Source: Bradyrhizobium sp. 141
Lineage (GTDB): Bacteria; Pseudomonadota; Alphaproteobacteria; Rhizobiales; Xanthobacteraceae
Assembly: GCF_023074055.1 (NCBI RefSeq)
Contig: NZ_JADPKR010000098.1
Location: forward strand, 18,959 to 82,958
DNA: 64,000 nt
Reading direction: 5' to 3'
Every line of letters starts with the position of its first letter. The first letter of the stretch is position 1. Position numbers and translations under genes: made by a program. Positions 34,017-43,128 of the stretch are shown here, piece by piece. Below the pieces are notes generated by a model, which had not been told where the DNA came from, searched no databases, and saw only the letters and a list, made by a program, of their open reading frames with translations.

Positions 34017-34339
34017 CTGCGTCACCCCCTCGACGGCGAAACACGCAACTTAAGATGGCTCTTCTGTCCTGCCGACGCCGGTGTCGGCCTGGTCTTCACA
34101 AGGTTCAAGCACGTTGCCGCGCAGTTCGCTCCGCGCGCAAATTCAGCCGGGCGGCCTAACGCAGCCAGGGCTGCATGGCATCCTATCCGAGCAAATGTTC
34201 AACCGACAGGGGAAATTGTACGACGGGGCGACCGCAGCTTCCAGCACGTCGCGTTGGCAAGCGGGGCATTTTGGTGCTATTGAACTGCCTTTGCTAGTTG
34301 CAATCCCAATTGATTTCACGCGGTTGTTTGGGAGCGTCA
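34017..34339. other. Divergent intergenic region, FAD oxidase / dioxygenase cassette
   Basis: About 320 bases that must contain both promoters. I find no strong consensus promoter, palindrome or terminator. The end nearest the dioxygenase gene is AT-richer (around 34270-34330) and is the likeliest promoter site. No small gene with a convincing start was seen. Confidence 0.5.
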
Positions 34340-36178
34340 ATGTCCCGCGAAAACGATGGTTTTGTCTTCCATCGTGGCCTGCTCCAGGCGGTCCTGGATG
34401 TCGCCTTTCGGGTCATCAATTTTTTTGTCAGATGGGACCACCTGCCGACCCTGCTCGGATCCGCCAATCTTTCGGTCTTCCGCGAGCGGTTGCGGGAGCA
34501 CAACCTCCGCCACACGGGTTACGGCACGACTCCGCCTGGCTGGAGCACCGGCAATGACCGGTGGCGTTCCGCCGATGGCTCTTTCAACAGCCTCGACCAT
34601 CCGCGCATGGGCATGGCGGGCGCCCGGTTCGGACGCAATTTCCCGCTGCCGGAATGCGTGCCGGACAGCGTAGACGACCTGCTCGAACCCAGCCCGCGCG
34701 TGATCTCGATGGAATTGCTGGCGCGCGACACCTTCATTCCCGCGACCAGCCTCAATCTGTTGGCCGCCGCCTGGATTCAGTTCGAAACGCATAATTGGTT
34801 CAGCCATGGGGTTCCCGAGCCGGAAAACGAGTTCAAAATCCCGCTGAAGACGGGCGATACCTGGCCCGAAGACGAACGGGTCGACGGCTGCATGAAGATC
34901 CGCCGGACTGTCCCCGACCGAACGCCGCGTGAACCATGGCTCGGCGCGACACCCACATTCCGTAACCTCAACTCGCACTGGTGGGACGCCGGACAGATCT
35001 ACGGCAGCGATCGCGACAGACAGATGCAGATCCGTTCCAAGGCCGACGGAAAGATCGAGGTCGGGAGCGATGGAATGCTTCCCGCCGATCCAGCTCATCC
35101 GGGCGCCGATCTCACTGGATTCAACGACAATTGGTGGGTCGGGCTCAGCCTGCTCCACAATCTCTTCGCACGTGAGCACAACGTCATCTGCGATGGCCTG
35201 AAGACACGGTATCCAACCTGGAATGACGAGGAACTGTTCCAGCGCGCGCGCCTGATCAACGCAGCCCTGATCGCCAAGATCCACACCATCGAATGGACGC
35301 CAGGCATCCTCGGCCATCCTGCGCTGGACTTCAGCATGCGCGCCAACTGGTCGGGGATACCGTGCCGGGTGCTGCGAGCGGTGCTCGGCGAGAACAGCGA
35401 AGCCGCCTATGGCATCATCCGCTCTCCGACGGATCAGCATAGCGCGCCCTACGCGATGACCGAGGAATTCACTGCGGTCTACCGCCTGCACCCGTTGATC
35501 CCGGACGACATGGATGTGCGGCGGATCGACGCCGCGGGGGTTGAACACTGCAAGCTGGTCGATATGCAGGGACGCGCGACCCGCAAGTTCATGGAGACGC
35601 ACGGCTTCGTCGACCTGCTGTACTCGTTCGGCACGGCACATCCCGGCGCCATTCGCCTGCATAATTACCCCAACTTCCTCCGCCAATTCGAAAAGGACGG
35701 CCAACCGCTGCTCGACATGGCCGCCATCGATATCGTGCGCGACCGCGAGCGCGGCGTGCCGCGCTACAACCGGTTCCGCGAGCTGGTCGGCAAGCAACGG
35801 GTCAAGACATTCGAGGAGATCACCAGCATTCCCGGCGCGGCAAAGAAGATGCGCGCGATCTACAAGGGCGACGTCGACCGCGTCGATCTGATGGTCGGAC
35901 TGTTGGCCGAGGATCTGCCGGACGGTTTTGGCTTCAGCGATAGCGCCTTCCGCATCTTCATCCTGATGGCATCGCGGCGTCTCAAGAGCGACCGCTTCTT
36001 CACAGACGATTACCGGGCGGAAATCTACACCGACTTCGGTCTGGACTGGATCCAGAACAACGGAATGAAATCAGTGCTGCTGCGGCACGTGCCGCAACTC
36101 GGCCCGGCGCTCGAGGGCGTCAACAACGCCTTTGCCCCCTGGAACGTGCTGCGAGGCTCAGCGTGGCCCTCATCATAA
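34340..36178 (+). CDS. Alpha-dioxygenase-like haem peroxidase (animal peroxidase/cyclooxygenase superfamily)
   Basis: A 612-residue protein that resembles plant and bacterial fatty-acid alpha-dioxygenases. Aligned landmarks: distal His151 in FETHNWFSHG, WWDAGQIYGSDRD, LLHNLFAREHNVICD, KIHTIEWTPGIL with MRANW, and the core EEFTAVYRLHPLIPD. In this core Tyr381 matches the catalytic Tyr385 of cyclooxygenase and His384 the proximal haem ligand. So the protein should bind haem and abstract hydrogen from a fatty acid. The start at 34340 has GGGAG seven bases before it; a longer frame exists without such a site. Its stop lies 16 bases inside the next gene. Confidence 0.85.
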   Translation: MSRENDGFVFHRGLLQAVLDVAFRVINFFVRWDHLPTLLGSANLSVFRERLREHNLRHTGYGTTPPGWSTGNDRWRSADGSFNSLDHPRMGMAGARFGRNFPLPECVPDSVDDLLEPSPRVISMELLARDTFIPATSLNLLAAAWIQFETHNWFSHGVPEPENEFKIPLKTGDTWPEDERVDGCMKIRRTVPDRTPREPWLGATPTFRNLNSHWWDAGQIYGSDRDRQMQIRSKADGKIEVGSDGMLPADPAHPGADLTGFNDNWWVGLSLLHNLFAREHNVICDGLKTRYPTWNDEELFQRARLINAALIAKIHTIEWTPGILGHPALDFSMRANWSGIPCRVLRAVLGENSEAAYGIIRSPTDQHSAPYAMTEEFTAVYRLHPLIPDDMDVRRIDAAGVEHCKLVDMQGRATRKFMETHGFVDLLYSFGTAHPGAIRLHNYPNFLRQFEKDGQPLLDMAAIDIVRDRERGVPRYNRFRELVGKQRVKTFEEITSIPGAAKKMRAIYKGDVDRVDLMVGLLAEDLPDGFGFSDSAFRIFILMASRRLKSDRFFTDDYRAEIYTDFGLDWIQNNGMKSVLLRHVPQLGPALEGVNNAFAPWNVLRGSAWPSS

Positions 36179-37062
36179 CCATTCCGGGCCTCGTCCGCCT
36201 CGCCCTCGTCCGCAACCCGGATGAACTGCTCCGCGTCAACGATGCGGCTGTGGTCACTCGCTCGCTGTCCGGCCGCGGAGGCCTGTTCAATCGCTCGGTC
36301 GCGGCAAAGCTAACGGTTTTCCGCGCCCCCGATGGCGACATCTGGCCAGCATTTCGCGACCGGCACGATCCGCTGCGCGCTGCGCATCAGGCCTCGCTCG
36401 AATCCGCGCTTTCGAAGATCGATGCGCTGTTGCAACAGATCGCGCCGGAGATCACCGAGCTCGGCAATTACGTCGGCGGCCGGCGCGCGCATCGCAGCAT
36501 GGGCGTCGTTGTACAGCAGGCCGTAGGCCGGCTGTTCTTCCCCGACTATCTCGCGAGCGAGGAATCCTACGCCGCCGCGCGCACGTTGCAGGCCTGGTCG
36601 TCGGCCTGGCCGCTGCGTGCAGCCTGGCTCAGGCGCAGCGGCGCGTTGAAGGCCGCGCTCGATCGAATCCAGACTGCCTCGCGCGGCAACATGGCTTGCG
36701 CGCACGCAACTGCGCTCGCGATGAACAACATCGTGAAATCGATCGAGCTGATGCGCGAGCTGGCGCTCCACGGCGACAATCTGGCGAAGATCGAGCCGAA
36801 GGACGCGCTGCTTCGCACCCTGCGCGCGCCGGCGCGCGTGGTCCGCGAGACGCGCGACGGAGACTTCATCGGTCTGATCCGGCTGCGGTCGCGGACGCTG
36901 GTCCTGCTGGCGGTCGAAAATGCCCGGCAGCAGCGCGCCTCCGACCCGGGCTTCGCATTCTTTGCCGGTGCCTGGAATCAGTGTCCCGCTCACGGCCTTG
37001 TCCCGGCCTTGCTCAGCAACGTCTGGCAGGCGGCCAGAACGCGCGCGACAGCAGGCGCTTGA
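36163..37062 (+). CDS. Compact P450-like protein overlapping the dioxygenase gene
   Basis: A 299-residue protein starting with GTG inside the end of the dioxygenase gene (16-base overlap), which implies translational coupling. The C-terminal third aligns by eye with cytochrome P450: a K-helix-like segment (KDALLRTLRAPARVVRETRD, about 213-232), a strand IRLRSRTLVLLAVENA, and a haem-loop-like FAFFAGAWNQCPAHGLVPALL with Cys274 as candidate thiolate ligand. The ExxR motif is not canonical (DALLR), and the loop lacks the usual GxR. An I-helix-like ACAHATALAMNNIVKSIELM lies at 178-197. It is about 100 residues shorter than normal P450s. Whether it binds haem is unproven. Confidence 0.6.
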   Translation: MALIITIPGLVRLALVRNPDELLRVNDAAVVTRSLSGRGGLFNRSVAAKLTVFRAPDGDIWPAFRDRHDPLRAAHQASLESALSKIDALLQQIAPEITELGNYVGGRRAHRSMGVVVQQAVGRLFFPDYLASEESYAAARTLQAWSSAWPLRAAWLRRSGALKAALDRIQTASRGNMACAHATALAMNNIVKSIELMRELALHGDNLAKIEPKDALLRTLRAPARVVRETRDGDFIGLIRLRSRTLVLLAVENARQQRASDPGFAFFAGAWNQCPAHGLVPALLSNVWQAARTRATAGA

Positions 37063-37103
37063 AGAACGCCGCGCAACGTCGTCGGCAATCGCACGGGATG
37101 GAA

Positions 37104-37832
37104 TTAGCAGGCGAGCTTATCCGCGATCCCGCCAAAGTCCTTCGCGACGATGTCCCAATTGCCAGTCGCTTCGAAGTCCACCTTCTGCAGCGGCCCGTAC
37201 TCTGTCGGCCGCGCCACGAAGGCGGTCTTCAGCCCGTTCTTCTGCGCAGCCGCGAGATCGCCGTTGTGGGCGGCGACCATCATCACCTCTTCCGGCTTGA
37301 GGCAGAGCAGACGCGCAGCGCCGAGATAGGTCTCCGGATCAGGCTTGTAGTGCGCGAACAGCTCGGCCGATAGGATGAGATCCCACGGCAGCCCTGCAAA
37401 TTTCGCCATGTTGGTGAGCAGCGCGACGTTGCCGTTCGAGAGCGGCGAGATCACGAATTTAGTTTTCAACCGGGTCAGGCCCGCGACGCTGTCGGGCCAG
37501 GGATGCAGGCGGTGCCAGCCTTTTGTGAGATAGTCGAGATCGGCTTCGGTGAGGCCCTTGATCGAGAATTGATCGACCAGCTTTTCCAGCGAGCGGCGGT
37601 GCAGATCGTCGAGCATGACATAGCCACGCTCGGGATGTTTGCGCACGTCGTCCATCGAGGCCATGTACATGCCGCGCCAGCCGTCGACCAAAGCGGTCCA
37701 GTCGGCGCTGATGCCGCGCTGTTTGCCCCACCACATGAAGTCTGTGATCAGACTGGTGCGCCAGTCCACGACAGTGCCGAACACGTCGAAGACAAGGGCT
37801 TTGACGGCGGAGAGATCGGATGTTGGCGTCAT
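37104..37832 (-). CDS. Haloacid dehalogenase type II (HAD superfamily)
   Basis: A 242-residue HAD hydrolase. Motif I, with nucleophile Asp16, is in LVFDVFGTVVDWR. Motif II is the Ser in ISPLSNGN, motif III the Lys in HYKPDPETYLG, and motif IV the Asp in AAHNGDLAAAQKNG. The FGTVVDWR opening and cap-domain layout are typical of L-2-haloacid dehalogenases, which hydrolyse 2-haloacids to D-2-hydroxyacids. The longer frame upstream has no homology, so ATG at 37832 is used. Convergent with the P450-like gene, 41 bases between stops. Confidence 0.88.
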   Translation of the reverse strand: MTPTSDLSAVKALVFDVFGTVVDWRTSLITDFMWWGKQRGISADWTALVDGWRGMYMASMDDVRKHPERGYVMLDDLHRRSLEKLVDQFSIKGLTEADLDYLTKGWHRLHPWPDSVAGLTRLKTKFVISPLSNGNVALLTNMAKFAGLPWDLILSAELFAHYKPDPETYLGAARLLCLKPEEVMMVAAHNGDLAAAQKNGLKTAFVARPTEYGPLQKVDFEATGNWDIVAKDFGGIADKLAC

Positions 37833-37995
37833 GTTTCGCTCCGCGGATTTTCCTGCGCGCGGTTGGCTCCGGTTGACATCGAGGGCTTTAAAGCACGATC
37901 CTTTCCATGCAACAATAGCGGTTGTCCGCCACATCACGTTCGTCCGCGACGAGCAATGTGACCATCTCAACCAGTTGGGTGCGCCCGCATCTGCC

Positions 37996-39192
37996 ATGAC
38001 AACCATCCCTGTCGCATACATTTTGCTCGACGATGCCCGCCTCCCGGACGAAGAGGCGTTGATCCGGGCGCTACGCGTTCGTCATCCCGAGTTGCAGTGG
38101 AGCCGCAGCACGATCGCATCACGCGCCGACGCTGGCGATCCGATGTTCATCCGTGCCGGCGATCAACTCATGGCGATCCTCATGATTCCGGCGCCCATGC
38201 CTTTCGATCAGCAGCTGTGGCAGCGGGCCTCCTGGCTATGGCCGGAATCTGTCGACGCCGCCGGCCGCCATCGCGCGCACCTCATCGTCTCGCCGATGGG
38301 TCCTGCCGAAAGCAATGCGGAACTGAAGGCGCTGGGTTTTGCCGAGAATACACGTCTCGCGACGGCCTTTGTGGGGGCCGTCGTCGCGGCACTGGCTGGT
38401 GTTGTCGCCGTGGTCTGGCGGGGAAACGTCGGTCGTTCGCCCGAGATGTGGCTGGAGCAGTCACGTAGCGCGTTTGCGCCCTATCCAGATCAACCGTTCG
38501 CATTGTGGATGGAGATCGTCCCCTACCGTTCCGGCAAGACCATAGGAGCCTACACGGTCGGACTGTCGGCGTTCACTGGACGAGAGATCGAGTTCGAGGT
38601 GGATGGGCTCGATCAACACACCGTCACCGCCCGCGTCGCCCAGCTTTCGGCATATCTCATCGGAAACGGCCTGGACGACGGACCCAAGAGCGGCGAGGTG
38701 TTCGAGGCCGATTCCGAGATCGATCATCGCGTCGCGGTGCTCCACCGCAACTCGCGCTTCAATATCGGACCGGTCATCTCGTTCTCATCCCTCGATGATC
38801 GATCGGGGAGAATCAGGACCTATCCGATCATTCCCGCCGCCATTGCCCGGAATCATCCGCTGCTGGTCATGCTGGGCAAGGTCGGGCTTTTCGATCCGGC
38901 ACAGGCCAAGAACCAAATCAGGCTCAGGCCGGATCACTATGAATCGGAAGTCCGCATCGAGAGCTTCGATCAAGGCCTCTCGCAGGCGCTGTCCGGAATG
39001 ATCGCAACCGATGTCTATGCCGAGGCCGACACGAACGCGCGCCGCGCGCTCGAGAGCGGAGACATGGCGTCCGCGAGATCCATTCTCCAGCCCTGGGCCG
39101 AGGAGGTTGGCTTGCTGCAAGGAGCAGCCAAGCTCGCTCTGACTTTGTGCGACGTGTTCTTGTTCATGCCGTCGCCGCTGCGCAGCCCGTAG
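37996..39192 (+). CDS. DUF4261 domain-containing protein
   Basis: A 398-residue protein with a DUF4261-like C-terminal half: FALWMEIVPYRSGKTIGAYTVGLSAF with REIEFEVDG and AQLSAYLIGNG. One moderately hydrophobic segment (ATAFVGAVVAALAGVVAVVW, near 118-137) may be a helix of the fold or a membrane segment. The family has no established function; members are often near immunity or stress genes. It is divergent from the HAD gene and stands alone. ATG at 37996 is used because the upstream extension runs antisense through the HAD start. Confidence 0.75.
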   Translation: MTTIPVAYILLDDARLPDEEALIRALRVRHPELQWSRSTIASRADAGDPMFIRAGDQLMAILMIPAPMPFDQQLWQRASWLWPESVDAAGRHRAHLIVSPMGPAESNAELKALGFAENTRLATAFVGAVVAALAGVVAVVWRGNVGRSPEMWLEQSRSAFAPYPDQPFALWMEIVPYRSGKTIGAYTVGLSAFTGREIEFEVDGLDQHTVTARVAQLSAYLIGNGLDDGPKSGEVFEADSEIDHRVAVLHRNSRFNIGPVISFSSLDDRSGRIRTYPIIPAAIARNHPLLVMLGKVGLFDPAQAKNQIRLRPDHYESEVRIESFDQGLSQALSGMIATDVYAEADTNARRALESGDMASARSILQPWAEEVGLLQGAAKLALTLCDVFLFMPSPLRSP

Positions 39193-39261
39193 CGGGCAGA
39201 CGATGGACCAGTCCCTGCGACGTCCGGCTCAACCGGCCGAACGATCGCGTGGGGGACAGCC

Positions 39262-40263
39262 TTAGTCCAAATGGAACTTGGCCAGCTCGCGGTGCTCGGC
39301 CTTGATGTAGCGCACGGTGCCGGTGACGGAGCGCATCACCACCGTCTCGGTCTCGATCACGCCGTCCTTGCGGAATTTGACGCCTGACAGCAGCGAGCCC
39401 GTGGTGACGCCGGTGGCGGCGAACAGGCAGTCACCGCGCGCCATGTCCTCGATGCCGTAGATCATCTTGGGATCGTTGACGCCCATCTTGGCGGCGCGCT
39501 CGATTTTCTCGGCGGAATCGAGGATTAGCCGGCACTGCATCTGGCCGCCGATGCAGCGCAGCGCCACGGCCGCGAGCACGCCTTCCGGCGCGCCGCCGGT
39601 GCCGAGATACATGTCGACGCCGGTATTGTCAGGATCGGCGCAATGGATCACGCCGGCGACGTCGCCATCGGTGATCAGGCGCACGGCGGCGCCGGTCGAG
39701 CGCACGCTCTCGATGATGCTTGCATGGCGCGGACGATCGAGCACGAGAACCGTGATGCCGTCAGGCTGGACGCCCTTGGCCTTGGCGAGGCGGCGGACGT
39801 TGTCGGCCGGCGTTGCATCGAGATCGACGACGCCCTTGTCGTAACCCGGGCCGATCGCGAGCTTCTGCATGTAGACGTCGGGCGCGTGCAGCAGCGTGCC
39901 GCCGTCGGCCATCGCCATCGTGGCAATCGAGCCCGGCATGTTCTTGGCGCACAGCGTGGTGCCTTCGAGCGGATCGACCGCAATGTCGACCTGCGGGCCG
40001 GCGTTCAGGCCAACTTTCTCGCCGATGAAGAGCATCGGCGCCTCGTCGCGCTCGCCCTCGCCGATCACGATGGTGCCCTCGATCGGGAGCTTGTTGAGCT
40101 CGCGGCGCATCGCATCCACCGCGGCCTGGTCGGCCGCCTTCTCGTTACCGTGCCCGCGCAGCCGCGCCGACGACACCGCCGCCCGCTCCGTCACCCGCAC
40201 GATCTCCAGCGTGAGAATGCGCTCGAGCAAGGCGTGCGGGGGGACTTCAATATGGGTCGACAT
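39262..40263 (-). CDS. glpX: Class II fructose-bisphosphatase GlpX
   Basis: A 333-residue Li+-sensitive type II fructose-1,6-bisphosphatase acting in gluconeogenesis and, in autotrophic strains, the Calvin cycle. The metal and substrate motifs are clear: GTIVIGEGERDEAPMLFIGE, VDIAVDPLEGTTLCAKN, YLGTGGAPEGVLAAVALRC and the C-terminal EMARGDCLFAATGVT-like segment (IEDMARGDCLFAATGV). Located 84 bases downstream of hom on the same strand, the order known from many alphaproteobacteria. The usual next gene, recJ, is absent here and found about 32 kb away. Confidence 0.95.
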   Translation of the reverse strand: MSTHIEVPPHALLERILTLEIVRVTERAAVSSARLRGHGNEKAADQAAVDAMRRELNKLPIEGTIVIGEGERDEAPMLFIGEKVGLNAGPQVDIAVDPLEGTTLCAKNMPGSIATMAMADGGTLLHAPDVYMQKLAIGPGYDKGVVDLDATPADNVRRLAKAKGVQPDGITVLVLDRPRHASIIESVRSTGAAVRLITDGDVAGVIHCADPDNTGVDMYLGTGGAPEGVLAAVALRCIGGQMQCRLILDSAEKIERAAKMGVNDPKMIYGIEDMARGDCLFAATGVTTGSLLSGVKFRKDGVIETETVVMRSVTGTVRYIKAEHRELAKFHLD

Positions 40264-40347
40264 CGGCTAACTCCTTCGAAACAGTTTTGGACAGGATTCC
40301 TTGCCCGCATTAACTCGTAACGCCCACGGTTCGTTCGACGAACCGCC

Positions 40348-41664
40348 TCAGTTCTTCTCGATCCGGATCACCTGCGGCCGTCCGCTGATCACCTTGTCCT
40401 TCTGCACGGCGGCGAGCGCGCGGCGCACGGCGTCCTCGTGGGTCGCATAGGTGATCAGGATGACGGGCACGGGGACCGCCTTGCCGTTATCAGGCGCAGC
40501 GCCGCCATTGGGATGACGCTGCACGATCGACTCGATCGAAATCTTCTGTTCTGCAAGCCGCGTCGCGATCGCAGCCGCGGTGCCGGGGAAATCGCGCGCC
40601 AGAAGGCGGATGTAATAGCCGCCCTCGTGCCGCTCCATCGGCGCCTTCTTGGTGTCGCGCAGTTGCGAAATCGGCCGGCCGAACGGATTGGCACGGATGC
40701 CGCGCGCGACATCAGCGATGTCGGCGACCACGGCGGATGCCGTCGCGGCGCCGCCGGCGCCGGGGCCAACCAGCGTGATCGGCGGAATGCCCTCACCGTC
40801 GATCGTGACAGCATTGGTGACACCCATCACCTGCGCGATCGAGGAGGATTTTGGAACCATCGTCGGATGCACGCGCTGCTCGATGCCCGTGGCGGTGCGC
40901 ACCGCAACGCCGAGCAGCTTGACGCGGTAGCCGAGATCGGACGCCGCGCGCAGATCTTCCGGTGCGATGGATGAGATGCCTTCGACATACACCGCGCTTT
41001 GAGCAACTTTCGTGCCGAAGGCGAGGCTGGCGAGGATCGCGAGTTTTTGCGCGGTATCATGGCCGTCGACGTCGAAGGACGGGTTGGCCTCGGCATAACC
41101 GAGCCGCTGCGCGTCCTTGAGGCATTCGGCGAAGGACAGACCCTCCTGCTCCATCCTCGTCAGGATGTAATTGCAGGTGCCGTTGAGGATACCGTAGACA
41201 CGGTTGATGCCGGTTCCGGCAAGACCCTCGCGCAACGTCTTGATGACGGGGATCGCGGCGCCGACGGCTGCCTCGTAATTCAACGCCCCGCCGTGCTTTT
41301 CGGCTGATTTGGAGAGCTTGAGGCCGTGCTTGGCCAGCAGCGCCTTGTTGGCGGTGACGACCGACTTGCCGGCGTTGAGTGCGGCCTCGACGGCCGCCAG
41401 CGCGGGATCGCCGGCGCCGCCCATCAGTTCGACGAAGCAATCGATGCCGGGATGGGTGGCCAGCGCCATCGGATCCCTGACCCATTCGACGCCGCGCAGA
41501 TCGACGCCGCGCTTCTTCGCCTTCGAGCGCGCGGTGACGGCAACGACACGGATGCCGCGGCCGCTGCGGCCCGCGAGCACGCGGGCCTGCGTTTCAATCA
41601 AACGGACCACTTCGGCGCCCACGGTGCCGAGCCCCGCTATGCCCACTTTCAGGGGTGCAACCAT
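40348..41664 (-). CDS. hom: Homoserine dehydrogenase
   Basis: A 438-residue enzyme reducing aspartate semialdehyde to homoserine, for threonine, methionine and isoleucine synthesis. NAD(P) motif GIAGLGTVGAEV is at the start. Substrate domain landmarks include NYEAAVGAAIPVIKTLREGL and GILNGTCNYILTRM with EANPSFDVDGHDTAQKLAIL. A C-terminal ACT domain (about 350-435, YYIRLLARDFPGTAAAIATR) probably mediates threonine feedback. It lies between the aminotransferase and glpX genes with short gaps, the standard order in this group. Confidence 0.96.
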   Translation of the reverse strand: MVAPLKVGIAGLGTVGAEVVRLIETQARVLAGRSGRGIRVVAVTARSKAKKRGVDLRGVEWVRDPMALATHPGIDCFVELMGGAGDPALAAVEAALNAGKSVVTANKALLAKHGLKLSKSAEKHGGALNYEAAVGAAIPVIKTLREGLAGTGINRVYGILNGTCNYILTRMEQEGLSFAECLKDAQRLGYAEANPSFDVDGHDTAQKLAILASLAFGTKVAQSAVYVEGISSIAPEDLRAASDLGYRVKLLGVAVRTATGIEQRVHPTMVPKSSSIAQVMGVTNAVTIDGEGIPPITLVGPGAGGAATASAVVADIADVARGIRANPFGRPISQLRDTKKAPMERHEGGYYIRLLARDFPGTAAAIATRLAEQKISIESIVQRHPNGGAAPDNGKAVPVPVILITYATHEDAVRRALAAVQKDKVISGRPQVIRIEKN

Positions 41665-41693
41665 GATGTCTTAGAAAACCTGCCGAAGAGAAC

Positions 41694-42914
41694 TTAACGC
41701 CGATTGGCGAGCGGAACGACGTTGTGCAACGTTTCGATGCCGCTTTCAAGGAAGCGTCGCACGCCGCGCGCGGCCTGCCTGATCCGTTGCTCGTTTTCCA
41801 CCATGGCGATGCGGACATATCCTTCACCATGCTCGCCGAAGCCGACGCCGGGCGACACCGCGACGCCGGATTTCTCGACCATCAGGGTCGCGAACTGCAT
41901 GCTGCCGACGCTGCGGAAGGCTTCCGGCAGCGGCACCCAGGCGAACATCGACGCCTCCGGCGGCGGAATCTCCCAGCCGGCGCGGCCGAACGATTCAACC
42001 AGCGCATCGCGGCGCTTGCGGTAGGTGTCGCGCATCTCCTTGATGCAATCGTCGGGCCCGTTCAGCGCCGCGGTCGCCGCGACCTGAACCGGCGTAAAGG
42101 CGCCGTAATCGAGGTAGGATTTGACGCGGGCGAGCGCCGCGATCACGCGCTCATTGCCGACCGCGAAGCCCATGCGCCAGCCGGCCATCGAATAGGTCTT
42201 CGACATCGAGGTGAACTCGACGGCGACATCGATCGCACCCGGCACCTGGAGCACTGAGGGCGGCGGATTGCTCTCGTCGAAATAGACCTCGGCATAAGCG
42301 AGATCGGACAGGATCAGGATCTCGTGCTTCTTCGCGAACGCGACCAGGTCCTTGTAGAAATCGAGGCTCGCGACATAGGCGGTCGGGTTCGAAGGATAGC
42401 AGACGACGAGCGCGAGCGGCTTCGGGATCGAATGCACGATTGCCCGCTCCACCGCCTCGAAGAACTGCGGCGTCGGCTCGGAGGGCACCGAGCGGATGAC
42501 GCCGCCCGCCATCAAGAAGCCGAAGGCGTGAATCGGGTAGCTCGGGTTCGGACAGAGGATGACGTCGCCGGGCGCCGTGATCGCCTGCGCCACATTGGCA
42601 AAGCCCTCCTTCGAGCCGAGCGTCGCCACGATCTGGGTGTCGGGGTTGAGCTTCACGCCGAAGCGGCGGGCGTAGTAGCCGGCTTGGGCCCGGCGCAGTC
42701 CGGGGATGCCGCGGGACGCCGAGTAGCGGTCGGTGCGCGGCTTGCCCAGCGTCTCCTTCAGCTTCTCCAGCACATGCGCCGGGGCCGGCAGATCCGGATT
42801 GCCCATGCCGAGGTCGATGATGTCGGCGCCAGCATTCCGCGCGGCCGCCTTGGCCCGGTTGACCTGCTCGAACACGTAAGGCGGAAGGCGGCGGATGCGG
42901 TAAAATTCTTCCAT
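41694..42914 (-). CDS. PLP-dependent aminotransferase (LL-DAP/alanine aminotransferase-like, class I)
   Basis: A 406-residue fold-type I aminotransferase. The PLP lysine is in SMSKTYSMAGWRMGFAVGN, and other signatures are IIDLGMGNPDLPAP, CPNPSYPIHAF and LSDLAYAEVYFDE. The sequence pattern fits the AlaC/LL-diaminopimelate aminotransferase-like group; databases name close relatives either way. ATG at 42914 is used as the start (MEEFYRIRRLPPYVF), seven codons inside the open frame. Located 29 bases upstream of hom in the same direction, so it belongs to an aspartate-family amino-acid operon. Confidence 0.9.
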   Translation of the reverse strand: MEEFYRIRRLPPYVFEQVNRAKAAARNAGADIIDLGMGNPDLPAPAHVLEKLKETLGKPRTDRYSASRGIPGLRRAQAGYYARRFGVKLNPDTQIVATLGSKEGFANVAQAITAPGDVILCPNPSYPIHAFGFLMAGGVIRSVPSEPTPQFFEAVERAIVHSIPKPLALVVCYPSNPTAYVASLDFYKDLVAFAKKHEILILSDLAYAEVYFDESNPPPSVLQVPGAIDVAVEFTSMSKTYSMAGWRMGFAVGNERVIAALARVKSYLDYGAFTPVQVAATAALNGPDDCIKEMRDTYRKRRDALVESFGRAGWEIPPPEASMFAWVPLPEAFRSVGSMQFATLMVEKSGVAVSPGVGFGEHGEGYVRIAMVENEQRIRQAARGVRRFLESGIETLHNVVPLANRR

Positions 42915-43128
42915 GGCTCTCTGGGCTCCGGGCAACCGGTCAGGGCAGAATCGACAGGACGGACGACGATTCGGAAGGGCGCTCAGGATCGTCGTGAAAA
43001 CTACTCAAAATCAAATGCTTAGAGCAATCATCGACAACGAAGACTGAAGTCGTTCGCCCTGACTCTCGGCTGAACCGGGATCTTTTAGCACGGCAAGGCG
43101 GGGGCGCCAGCGATTACCTTGCTGTGCC

